This document shows, one piece after another, positions 1 to 6,676 of a DNA stretch of 11,521 bases. The notes below the pieces were generated by a model. It saw only the letters and a program-made list of their open reading frames with translations. It searched no databases and was not told where the DNA came from. Source of the stretch: Nitrosarchaeum sp. (lineage in GTDB: Archaea; Thermoproteota; Nitrososphaeria; Nitrososphaerales; Nitrosopumilaceae); assembly GCA_004297665.1 (NCBI GenBank), contig SCUP01000162.1:1-11521 (forward strand). The letters run 5' to 3'. Positions within the stretch are counted from its first letter, which is position 1. The number at the start of each line of letters is the position of its first letter. Made by a program: the position numbers and the translations under genes.

Positions 1-13
1 GCTCTTCCGATCT
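1..13. other. Illumina adapter remnant (left end)
   Basis: The first 13 bases, GCTCTTCCGATCT, are the 3' end of the standard Illumina adapter and are the exact reverse complement of the last 13 bases of the window. This is library or assembly carry-over, not genomic DNA. It interrupts the NorD-like reading frame next to it, so that gene is truncated by the end of the contig and not by a biological event. Confidence 0.97.
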
Positions 14-624
14 CTTTCATTATAATATAATAAATCTGCGATCTCAATTAATTTATCAGTTGTTTCATCACTTGATTCTAGAATATTTTGTTTAATTTTA
101 TCTATATTTAAACTCTTAAAATTGAATTTTTCAACAAATCTTTTCTTTATGTATTTGCGATTCTTTTCTTTTTGATTTCTTTCATTGATTATTTTAAATG
201 TCTCATCTATTTTGTTGATTTCCTGAAAATATTCTGGAAATGATTTTGCCAAAAAGTCATTAACTTTGATGTCTTCTATGAATTCTATTACTTTGTATGC
301 TTGTTTTTCATTTTTTCCTTTAATCCATTTCCAATATTTATTAAAATTTGTTACATTTGCATGTCCTGCAGCATGACAAATGCTTGCAAAAAACAAATTC
401 CAAATTGTTTTCTTTCCTGATTCATAATCTGAAAAGACAATTCCTTCATAGATAGTGTTTTTGTTTATCTCTCTTGGCAAAGGACAATATACTGTCATCC
501 TTGGCAAATAAACTATCTTTGGAAAATGAATTCCTTCTAAAAAGAAAATGTCTATGTCTGTAGGTTTTCTTTCACATATGTCAAAAAAGATCTGATGGGC
601 TACATCCTCTACTGTCTCTTTCAT
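14..624 (-). CDS. NorD/CbbO-like protein, N-terminal part (partial at left end)
   Basis: The reading frame starts at ATG (622-624) and stays open for 203 codons until the adapter, so the C-terminus is missing. The visible part contains FPKIVYLPRM (about residues 34-43), then a helical stretch with HAAGH (84-88) and a charged helical region (about 108-200). A hydrophobic YLP-type strand followed by a His-rich Hxx(G/A)H helix is the N-terminal pattern I associate with NorD/CbbO proteins. In those families a C-terminal von Willebrand A (VWA/MIDAS) domain follows, which would lie beyond the contig. It starts 4 nt after the stop of the MoxR-type ATPase, the classic NorQ-NorD/CbbQ-CbbO arrangement, in which the ATPase and VWA protein together insert metals or remodel a client enzyme. 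The family call rests partly on this pairing. The client is unknown. Confidence 0.72.
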
Positions 625-628
625 TTAA

Positions 629-1657
629 TCACACTTGATAATTTCGTTGTGCCATTTCATTTTCAATTACTTTTTTGATTATCTGTCTTACCTCTTCTTG
701 CACCTCTTGGTCATCACTAGTCATTGGAACCAATGTTTCATTTCCACCAGTTGGAATATCTACGCCATCTGAGCAAATCTTTGCCCAATTTACTAAATCT
801 CCTATAGATGGGCCATAGGGAAGATCACCTGTTTTGTATTCTTGTCTTAGCTTGGCACCTATTTTCACAATTATCTCTGCATCTTTTAAAGAAATACCAC
901 CTCTTTCTGAAACCATCTTGAATTCTTTTTCATCGATATTGTCTCCAACACTCATGTAATCAAAATTTAACCAAACACTCATTCTCCTTCTCATTGCAGC
1001 ATTGATTGGTTTTGTACCTGCAAACTCTGATGATACTGGATTCATACTAACTATCAAGTATGCATGTTTGTGTCTGTGGATAATCTCACTATCTTTTTCT
1101 GTGAGTACCATGTGCCCTCTTTGATCCAATAAGGGGTTTAGTTTTGTTGCAACGTCCTGCTTCATCATGTTTACCTCATCAAGATATAATATTCCGCCCT
1201 TTCTACACCACCCAGTAATTAATCCATCAATCCAGTTCTCTTTTCCTAATCCGACATATCTTCCAAAAAGATCAAACACAGATGTTGCTAAACCACAGTT
1301 AATTTCCCACATTGGAAGTCCAGCCAATTCTGCAACAAGATATACGATGTGTGTCTTCCCTGTTCCACTAGGGCCAATTAACGCACATTGCTTGAAAAAT
1401 TTTAGCGCTCTTCCAATTCTTTCCACATAATGTTCCCCATTATCCAGATATGGTGGTGTGTCTTTTGGTATCATTTCATTCATTTCTGGGGGAAATATCA
1501 TATCTGATGAATCCATGTATTTTTTAAAATCATACATTTTGGATAGTTTATGGGTGTCTTTTTTTATCTTGGATATGGATACTGACAGATTTACCTTTTC
1601 TGAATTTATTTTTGAATGATTAATTGACGATATGACTCTATTCTGCTCCATGCGCAC
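629..1657 (-). CDS. MoxR-family AAA+ ATPase, NorQ/CbbQ type
   Basis: This is a cytoplasmic AAA+ chaperone ATPase. Counting from the GTG start at 1657, the Walker A motif GPSGTGKT is at residues 95-102, Walker B ILYLDE at 156-161, the sensor-1 Asn in SMNP at 206, and an arginine-rich MRRRM at 222-226 is a candidate arginine finger. The C-terminal part (about 255-300, with LPYGPSIGDLVNW) resembles the CbbQ/NorQ C-terminal lid. Family members use ATP hydrolysis to activate a metalloenzyme together with a VWA partner, which fits the NorD-like gene 4 nt downstream. The ATG two codons in (1651) is an equally good start. The first 50 residues are low in recognisable motifs and may be a lineage-specific extension. 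No NOR or Rubisco genes are in view, so the target cannot be named. Confidence 0.9.
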   Translation of the reverse strand: MRMEQNRVISSINHSKINSEKVNLSVSISKIKKDTHKLSKMYDFKKYMDSSDMIFPPEMNEMIPKDTPPYLDNGEHYVERIGRALKFFKQCALIGPSGTGKTHIVYLVAELAGLPMWEINCGLATSVFDLFGRYVGLGKENWIDGLITGWCRKGGILYLDEVNMMKQDVATKLNPLLDQRGHMVLTEKDSEIIHRHKHAYLIVSMNPVSSEFAGTKPINAAMRRRMSVWLNFDYMSVGDNIDEKEFKMVSERGGISLKDAEIIVKIGAKLRQEYKTGDLPYGPSIGDLVNWAKICSDGVDIPTGGNETLVPMTSDDQEVQEEVRQIIKKVIENEMAQRNYQV

Positions 1658-1689
1658 ATAATTTACATAATAATGTGCTTAATGCTGTC

Positions 1690-1716
1690 ATGTGTGTGTC
1701 AATATTACATACACAT
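1690..1716. promoter_or_regulatory. 27-bp imperfect palindrome in the divergent promoter region
   Basis: Arms ATGTGTGTGT (1690-1699) and ACATACACAT (1707-1716) are inverted repeats matching at 9 of 10 positions around the 7-nt spacer CAATATT. A second, shorter inverted repeat, GCACAT (1654-1659) and ATGTGC (1673-1678), lies beside it, so four CACAT/ATGTG-type half-sites fall within 63 bp. The site lies between the MoxR-type gene on the minus strand and the pilin-cluster genes on the plus strand, a good place for a dimeric regulator acting on both. The binding protein is not known. Confidence 0.5.
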
Positions 1717-1718
1717 TG

Positions 1719-1725
1719 TTTAATG
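1719..1725 (+). promoter_or_regulatory. Candidate TATA box for the 155-residue protein gene
   Basis: TTTAATG ends 26 nt before the TTG at 1751 and begins just after the 27-bp palindrome. The same heptamer occurs at 5357-5363, 25 nt before another start. At normal archaeal box A to start spacing, transcription would begin near 1750. That gives either a leaderless TTG start or a 33-nt leader before the ATG at 1784. Confidence 0.35.
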
Positions 1726-1783
1726 AATTCTGAGACTCCAATTAATCAAATTGAACATCCACATTGATTTGAACTCTATATCT

Positions 1784-2251
1784 ATGAGTAAAAATGACCC
1801 AAAAAACACAGTATTTCACAAATATGATGTGGAAGCGTCAATTGACGAGATTGAAAATGCAGACACTTATTCTACTTTCAAGTATGGATTTACAATTTTA
1901 TCAAACCCAAAAAATGTCCGTCTATTCATCGAAGGTATGCTCAAAATCATAGGAGACTCAAAAGAACGTGATGATGTCCTCACCAAAGATGAAAATGATG
2001 TCCCAAAAATTCTCTCTGTTATTTATCAAGAGTTATTTCCTACATTTTTCTTGCTTTCAAAAAGTCTCGATGTATCTTGTCCACCTCATCAGATTGGCGG
2101 AATTGGTGCCGGCAACATCTCTTCTGAAATTGATGAAATGAAAAATATTGCATCAATACAAGAAAACATGTCATCTCCAGAAATTGTAAAACAGGAATTA
2201 ACAAGTGAACCAGAATTAGAAAAGATAGATATTATTCAGCCTAACATGTAA
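1784..2251 (+). CDS. Unknown 155-residue protein upstream of the pilin-like genes
   Basis: I do not recognise this protein. It has no signal peptide or membrane segment. It looks like a compact alpha-helical domain (about residues 20-85, with FKYGFTILSNPKNVRLF and a hydrophobic FPTFFLLSK stretch), then a Gly-rich GGIGAG loop and an acidic, Glu-rich tail. The called start is the ATG at 1784. A TTG at 1751 in the same frame would add 11 residues and sits at leaderless spacing from the TTTAATG box at 1719. It is first in a run of same-strand genes, 55 nt before the small pilin-like gene, and divergent from the MoxR-type ATPase gene, so it could serve either neighbour. A cytoplasmic accessory role is only a guess. 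Confidence 0.7.
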   Translation: MSKNDPKNTVFHKYDVEASIDEIENADTYSTFKYGFTILSNPKNVRLFIEGMLKIIGDSKERDDVLTKDENDVPKILSVIYQELFPTFFLLSKSLDVSCPPHQIGGIGAGNISSEIDEMKNIASIQENMSSPEIVKQELTSEPELEKIDIIQPNM

Positions 2252-2306
2252 TTATGATTTCTTACATACTATCAATAATAGCACAAACAACAGGCAAATT
2301 TTGATA

Positions 2307-2798
2307 ATGCACAAGACATATTGGAAAAATAATAAGCAATTCAATTTGATCAATAGACGTGCACTTGCAAATGTTGTGACTAGTGCCATAATTTTGTCTG
2401 CTGTAAGCATAATGGGTGTGATGATGCTTGGGTGGTCAAATAGTAGCTTAGCTACACAAAAACAATCAATCGAAGAAGTGTTTTCTACACAAACAAACAA
2501 AATACACGAAGACATAATTTTTGACAATATCTGGTTCTCTACTAGTTGTCCAGGAAACTGTGTTAATGTTACAATGTCTAATGTCGGAACATTGGGACTA
2601 AATGTAACCGAGATAAAATTTATTGATGGAGGGACTTTGGCAGAATTGGGAATTTTTACATATACTAATGCTGGAATTATGCCCTCAGAGTCTTTTTCAA
2701 CTAATGCAACATATCCATGGACATCCGAAGAAGATATTGACATTATTGTATTTACAGAAAGAGGAAACCAATTCACCACTCAAGTGATAGCACCATGA
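2307..2798 (+). CDS. Small archaeal type IV pilin/archaellin-like protein
   Basis: The protein has 163 residues from the ATG at 2307 (a TTG at 2301 is an alternative). A short basic N-terminus ending INRR is followed at once by one long hydrophobic segment (about residues 19-43, starting ALANVVTSAIIL). This is the class III signal peptide pattern that archaeal prepilin peptidases cut just before the hydrophobic core, most likely after R18. The remainder is an extracellular beta-rich domain with a close cysteine pair, CPGNC (81-85), probably a disulfide, and a C-VNVTMSNVGTLGLNVTEIKF-type segment resembling the head domains of other archaeal pilin-like proteins. Several N-X-S/T sequons are present. 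Its TGA overlaps the ATG of the next gene (ATGA), so the two are probably translated in a coupled way. It could be a pilus subunit or a priming minor pilin. Confidence 0.82.
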   Translation: MHKTYWKNNKQFNLINRRALANVVTSAIILSAVSIMGVMMLGWSNSSLATQKQSIEEVFSTQTNKIHEDIIFDNIWFSTSCPGNCVNVTMSNVGTLGLNVTEIKFIDGGTLAELGIFTYTNAGIMPSESFSTNATYPWTSEEDIDIIVFTERGNQFTTQVIAP

Positions 2799-5323
2799 GA
2801 AAACACCGAGGCCTAAGTGCAGTAGTTGGAGCCGTATTTCTTGTTGCAGTAGTTGTCTCTGCGCTTTCTTATGTTACTTATAGCATGAATGTGTTAGGAA
2901 CTTTTTCTGAATCGTTAGTAACCGAAGAAAAAAGACAACAAGACAAACAAGATGAAGAATTTGAAATAATGTCGGTGAATATAACGCCTGCAAACAAACT
3001 AGATGGGATTGTTAAAAATACAGGCCAAATACCTGTAGAAATAAAATCACTTTGGATTGAGGAAGTCGATGCACTTGATTCAGTTAAAAAATTTAATATT
3101 GGCACAGTAATCGCTCCTGGAAATCAATTATCTTTGATTAGCAGTGTTGATTTTGATATGGATCCTGCTAAAGGATATGCCATGAAGATGGTTTCAGGTA
3201 GGGGGCACATCAAATCTTTTTATGTAAACTCTCCTTCGTCGCAAAATCTTTTGCTAAACATTCATGCCATTCCAGAATTTGTGCCAAGCGAATTTACTAC
3301 AACTGTTTTATTTACTGTTGTAAATAACATGTCAAATAACAATATTTTGTATAATGTAATTCCTTCAGTGAGTATGACAACTATTGGTGCTGCAACAATT
3401 GATCAACTTTCTGGGCCCACTCCCGCATCTTATCCTTCATTAGGTCCAGGAGAGATTGCAACTTTTGAATATGTTTATCAGTTAACTGGAGATGTAGATG
3501 AAGGTGCGATATTTGATGCAACAATTGCAAATGCGGTTGCGGAAAACTTTGTTACAACAACAGCATTAATCAAAGAAATTACTCTTGCATCTGAGGCAGG
3601 TACTGCATTTGAGTCTTTTATGTTATCTTCTATTCAGACAGGAAATGATGTTTTATATTTTCATGATAACACTGAACTGACTCCAGGTGGATATCAAATG
3701 GATGGTTCTGATCCTATTGGTGGCGGTTCAACAGGAAATCCTAGTATCACAGCTCTGACTTTTTGGAGCACAAATGTTACATCAAGTACTGTTGTTGCAA
3801 ATGGTATATGGAATTCTCGTCTTGCCTATTATAGCAATCTAGTTCCTAATGGAATTTCACAACCATCATTTGCATTTATGTTTGAATGCAATAATTGTGG
3901 TGGAACAGGACATACTTCAGAGTCTACTGGAAACATTAGTATTGATGATTTTGTAAAATCAGGAGGCCCTACATGGCATTCTACTGGCGGTCCTCACAAT
4001 GATGGATATTTTAGCTATGATGGAAATGATTATCACAGTGCAGAATGGGATGCAGCAAGTGAATATTTGGTATATCAGGATATTTCTACCAATCCTGCAT
4101 ATACTGCCATCTGGGTAAGAATTCCTGCAACCACTGATAATTACATGCCAATTGTAAGATGGGGTGATGAAAATGAAAGTAATGAGGATGAATATGAGAT
4201 TGCACTTGGTGACGGAACAGTAGGAAACCATGGAAAAATTGTTTATCGATTCACCACAAATGTTGATACTGATGTTACTACATGTGTAAGTACTGGAAGT
4301 ACTGTTTACGATACTAACACATGGTTTCATGTAATCGGGGTTAGGCCAGCTGATGATCAATGTACTTTATACATTGATGGCATTCTGCAAGAATCTCAAA
4401 ACCATGCCCCTGATAGCACTAGTGATGTAGATGTTGATGACCCAGATGATATTTTCATAGGATTTAATGGTGATGCTGATTATTTGATAGGTGATGTTGC
4501 AATGTTTATGCATTGGAATAATGTGGCTGCACTTGATGCAACAGACGCATATGATCTATACAATACAAATTATGGCACAAATGGAACTAGAGCTCATTTT
4601 ACACTTCAGAGAACCACAGGTACAGGTATTGTACAAGAGACAATTTATGATAACAATTTTGATTTGAATTTTCACGATCCTGCAAAAAACTCTGATACAA
4701 ACACTAGATATGATTTACAAACCAATAATGATACCTATGCAAAATATTCATTTTACAATTTTACAACAACCACTTCATCAAACTCTACATTTGCCATAGG
4801 TGAGAGATTAAAATTTGAGATTTCATGGGATTCAGATACCCAGAACATACCAATAAACATTAGATTTGATGATGATGATTCTCAATTTGCATTGCCTGAT
4901 GCCTCTAGCTATATTCAACCCCCTACAACAATACCTGATTGGCCTTCTTACACCACTTTTGATAGGGATGACAAGGTCACACTTTCTACTTTTAACAATG
5001 GTCCTCTGGGAGCATGGTTTACCTATCAAGGAACAAGATTCATTCTTACTACTCTTGATGGTACTACTTCATACGGAGCACTTGTCGATAAGGTTAATGC
5101 AACTAGTGTTAATGAAGATCAAGATAGCATCTATATTCCTAATCAAAACTATGCCGCAATAGAATTTTTTCAGTTTGGAAATCCACCTCAAATACAGCCA
5201 CCTTCAAATCAACGTGTGCCTGTAGGTGCTTACGATGCAGCAATTTTTCTTAGTGGATATGATGATTCTGGAAATATATTTCTTAAAACCATTAATTTAG
5301 GTGTGATTGTTGTTACTGATTGA
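2795..5323 (+). CDS. Large pilin-like surface protein with a LamG/ConA-like lectin domain
   Basis: This 842-residue secreted protein begins MRKHRG followed by a hydrophobic core (about 7-35, LSAVVGAVFLVAVVVSAL), a textbook archaeal class III signal peptide with cleavage expected after G6. Residues about 52-95 form a head-type beta segment (LDGIVKNTGQIPVEIKSLWI) similar in style to one in the preceding small pilin. A CxxC pair sits at C365/C368. Residues about 405-595 look like a LamG/concanavalin-A-like beta-sandwich, with WIRI-type strands, NTWFHVIGV, then CTLYIDGILQES and IFIGFNGDADYLIGDVAMF. C497 and C523 could form a disulfide inside it. Residues 600-842 are further Thr/Asn-rich beta domains. 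There is no C-terminal membrane anchor, and many N-glycosylation sequons are present. It probably acts as an adhesin carried on, or capping, a type IV pilus-like filament. The ligand is unknown. Confidence 0.85.
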   Translation: MRKHRGLSAVVGAVFLVAVVVSALSYVTYSMNVLGTFSESLVTEEKRQQDKQDEEFEIMSVNITPANKLDGIVKNTGQIPVEIKSLWIEEVDALDSVKKFNIGTVIAPGNQLSLISSVDFDMDPAKGYAMKMVSGRGHIKSFYVNSPSSQNLLLNIHAIPEFVPSEFTTTVLFTVVNNMSNNNILYNVIPSVSMTTIGAATIDQLSGPTPASYPSLGPGEIATFEYVYQLTGDVDEGAIFDATIANAVAENFVTTTALIKEITLASEAGTAFESFMLSSIQTGNDVLYFHDNTELTPGGYQMDGSDPIGGGSTGNPSITALTFWSTNVTSSTVVANGIWNSRLAYYSNLVPNGISQPSFAFMFECNNCGGTGHTSESTGNISIDDFVKSGGPTWHSTGGPHNDGYFSYDGNDYHSAEWDAASEYLVYQDISTNPAYTAIWVRIPATTDNYMPIVRWGDENESNEDEYEIALGDGTVGNHGKIVYRFTTNVDTDVTTCVSTGSTVYDTNTWFHVIGVRPADDQCTLYIDGILQESQNHAPDSTSDVDVDDPDDIFIGFNGDADYLIGDVAMFMHWNNVAALDATDAYDLYNTNYGTNGTRAHFTLQRTTGTGIVQETIYDNNFDLNFHDPAKNSDTNTRYDLQTNNDTYAKYSFYNFTTTTSSNSTFAIGERLKFEISWDSDTQNIPINIRFDDDDSQFALPDASSYIQPPTTIPDWPSYTTFDRDDKVTLSTFNNGPLGAWFTYQGTRFILTTLDGTTSYGALVDKVNATSVNEDQDSIYIPNQNYAAIEFFQFGNPPQIQPPSNQRVPVGAYDAAIFLSGYDDSGNIFLKTINLGVIVVTD

Positions 5324-5356
5324 TAACAGCTTTGTAACATCAGAATACATACAACT

Positions 5357-5363
5357 TTTAATG
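5357..5363 (+). promoter_or_regulatory. Candidate TATA box for the 175-residue protein gene
   Basis: TTTAATG lies 25 nt before the ATG at 5388 in the 64-nt gap after the LamG gene, which is normal archaeal spacing for a leaderless transcript. No Shine-Dalgarno sequence precedes that ATG. The two downstream helical-protein genes may therefore be a separate transcription unit from the pilin pair. Confidence 0.4.
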
Positions 5364-5387
5364 TAATTTCCAAGTATTTGAAAATCA

Positions 5388-5915
5388 ATGCAGTCTAGTG
5401 AATCTACTGATCCTATCGTACCTAGTGAAACGGACATATCTATGATAACTGCTGATTCACTGACTTCTAGTGCAAGCACATTGGCTCAGCTAAATACACT
5501 GATTGAAGAGTCCATGCAAATTTATGAACTAGAAGACCAAAAAACGAACATCATAGAGGATCTACATAATGCATTAAAAATAATTACAGAATTTCTAAGT
5601 TTTTCAGTAAATGTTCATCCTGAAATATTTAATCTTCCTTCTGATAGCAGTATAGTTTTGTTGCCCAATTTAGATTTAATAATTAAATTATCAAATGGCA
5701 AAACAGAGACTAAAAAATTTACAAATTACCCTCCTGAAACAATCACACAAATTATAGAATACGTCACACCACAATTAATTGGATTAATTCAAACACAAAA
5801 GACATATTTGACAGAAAAGATCACTTTCTTAAGAACTGCAACAAAACAACTAAACGCGCTTTCTCAACTAAAAGAGAACTTGCCAAATATACTGCCCATA
5901 ACGGAGATATCGTAA
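5388..5915 (+). CDS. Unknown 175-residue helical protein downstream of the pilin-like genes
   Basis: I do not recognise this protein. It has an Ser/Thr-rich disordered start (1-30), a predicted long helix or coiled coil (about 33-70, LAQLNTLIEESMQIYELEDQ), a short beta-hairpin-like middle (SSIVLLPNLDLIIKLSNGK, about 87-105) and a second long amphipathic helix (about 117-165). It lacks a signal peptide and membrane segments, so it is probably cytoplasmic or membrane-associated through a partner. The next gene, also helix-rich, starts 10 nt after its stop, so the two are likely co-expressed and may form a complex. Its position after the pilin pair suggests, but does not prove, a role with them. 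Confidence 0.75.
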   Translation: MQSSESTDPIVPSETDISMITADSLTSSASTLAQLNTLIEESMQIYELEDQKTNIIEDLHNALKIITEFLSFSVNVHPEIFNLPSDSSIVLLPNLDLIIKLSNGKTETKKFTNYPPETITQIIEYVTPQLIGLIQTQKTYLTEKITFLRTATKQLNALSQLKENLPNILPITEIS

Positions 5916-5925
5916 AACATTGCAT

Positions 5926-6531
5926 ATGTTGATTCACAGGTACAATACAATCAGTTCTCTGAAATCAAGTCTTGAAAAAGAGATAGAGGAAATAGCGCAA
6001 TCAATAAACGACTACTCTAATGTTTTAGGTGAAAAAATTAGAATAAACGAAGAATTCTCAAAAGATGATCCAGAGTTTTTGGAATTAAAATCAAAACTAG
6101 AAAACAACCTTACAGATAAAAATAAAACAGAGGCGAAAATTGATGATACTAAAAATAAAAAAAATACTGAAAAAAAGAATTCTGAAAAACCAAAAAAATC
6201 ATCCAAGAAAACTAGTGAGTCCTGGTATAATTTAGATCAAATAATGATATACAATGGAATAGGGCTCAAAGGTGAACTTGAATTATACTTTAAAGCAATA
6301 GATGAATTAAAATCAAAACTAGAAACCCTTCAAAGAACATTATCTGCTTTGAACAATATAATTGAAAAAGGGCTCAAAGAGAACATGGCATGTATTGCAT
6401 TTCAAGGTTCAAATGGCCCTCTACAGATATCATTTCTAAAAACAAGTGAAATTAGAAAGAATTTTTCATTTAAATCGATCTATTCTGGCATGGCAATTTC
6501 TCAAGAAAATATAATAAAAATAGGAATATAG
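5926..6531 (+). CDS. Unknown 201-residue coiled-coil protein with lysine-rich linker
   Basis: The start taken is the ATG at 5926; a TTG two codons earlier (5920) is possible. An N-terminal coiled coil (about 8-65) is followed by a highly charged Lys/Glu/Asn linker (about 66-98, including NTEKKNSEKPKKSSKK), a second coiled coil (about 112-150) and a C-terminal beta-type segment (ACIAFQGSNGPLQISFL). The heptad-like peptide ELKSKLE occurs in both coiled coils and is encoded by an exact 22-bp direct repeat at 6082-6103 and 6304-6325. There is no signal peptide or membrane span. It follows the 175-residue gene by 10 nt. I know no family for it. A scaffold or adaptor made of two helical arms is a plausible reading. 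Confidence 0.75.
   Translation: MLIHRYNTISSLKSSLEKEIEEIAQSINDYSNVLGEKIRINEEFSKDDPEFLELKSKLENNLTDKNKTEAKIDDTKNKKNTEKKNSEKPKKSSKKTSESWYNLDQIMIYNGIGLKGELELYFKAIDELKSKLETLQRTLSALNNIIEKGLKENMACIAFQGSNGPLQISFLKTSEIRKNFSFKSIYSGMAISQENIIKIGI
6082..6325. repeat. Pair of exact 22-bp direct repeats inside the coiled-coil gene
   Basis: The 22 bases at 6082-6103 recur identically at 6304-6325, 222 bp apart and in the same reading frame. Both copies encode ELKSKLE plus the same flanking codon phase. The bases just outside differ on both sides. Identity at the codon level suggests recent internal duplication or gene conversion, not only convergent coiled-coil composition, although the A-rich composition lowers its significance. 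Confidence 0.7.
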
Positions 6532-6573
6532 TGAATTTTTATGCTAAATAATACAAAAAGTTACAATAATTTC

Positions 6574-6583
6574 ATATTTAAAG
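6574..6583 (+). promoter_or_regulatory. Candidate TATA box upstream of the TrmB-type gene
   Basis: ATATTTAAAG is a good archaeal box A match. At usual spacing, transcription would start near 6600-6605, inside the first inverted repeat (6597-6611), leaving a leader of about 70 nt before the TrmB start. An alternative promoter overlaps the second inverted repeat at 6623-6638. Confidence 0.45.
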
Positions 6584-6596
6584 AAAGTAAGAAATA

Positions 6597-6611
6597 TGAT
6601 CGATCCGATCA
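6597..6611. promoter_or_regulatory. 15-bp inverted repeat, candidate operator 1 of the TrmB-type gene
   Basis: TGATCG-ATC-CGATCA is an exact 6-bp inverted repeat around 3 nt. It is GC-richer than its surroundings and sits where the ATATTTAAAG box would place the transcription start. A bound dimer would block initiation. Autoregulation by the downstream TrmB-type protein is the simplest idea, but nothing in the sequence identifies the binder. Confidence 0.5.
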
Positions 6612-6622
6612 ATTCTTCTTAG

Positions 6623-6638
6623 CTATATCACAATATAG
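6623..6638. promoter_or_regulatory. 16-bp inverted repeat with TATA character, candidate operator 2
   Basis: CTATAT-CACA-ATATAG is an exact 6-bp inverted repeat around 4 nt, 11 nt downstream of the first palindrome. Its left arm can itself act as a TATA box, and the usual spacing would then start transcription at about 6653, precisely at the ATG of the short upstream ORF. The site may be a promoter, an operator or both. Confidence 0.45.
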
Positions 6639-6652
6639 TCTAGTCCTTTCTT

Positions 6653-6676
6653 ATGGAGGATCCTGAAAAAGCATGA
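6653..6676 (+). CDS. Seven-codon upstream ORF (MEDPEKA) overlapping the TrmB start
   Basis: An ATG at 6653 opens a seven-codon frame whose TGA (6674-6676) overlaps the TrmB-type ATG (6673-6675) as ATGA. If the TATA-like arm at 6623 is used, the transcript would begin at this ATG, making it a leaderless mini-ORF that delivers ribosomes to the main start. A GGAGG at 6655-6659 could instead be a Shine-Dalgarno for the TrmB start, but its 13-nt spacing is long. It may be chance, since such short frames are common. Confidence 0.3.
   Translation: MEDPEKA

Noticed and set aside
629..1657. Gas-vesicle GvpN as an identity for the MoxR-type ATPase
   Set aside because: GvpN is a related MoxR-type ATPase, but no gvpA or other gas vesicle genes are nearby, and the NorD-like partner 4 nt downstream fits the NorQ/CbbQ group better.
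2252..2779. Long 175-codon open frame antisense to the small pilin-like gene, with hydrophobic stretches
   Set aside because: It is fully antisense to a well-supported pilin-like gene. The hydrophobic stretches and composition follow from the complement of that gene, and no promoter or family match was seen.
3959..4360. 133-codon minus-strand frame inside the LamG gene
   Set aside because: It lies wholly within the LamG domain coding region, is rich in Ile, Ser and Cys as expected from antisense codons, and has no promoter.
2795..5323. S-layer protein as an identity for the large LamG protein
   Set aside because: The N-terminus is a class III prepilin signal peptide, not a Sec signal peptide with AxA cleavage, and it is coupled to another pilin-like gene.
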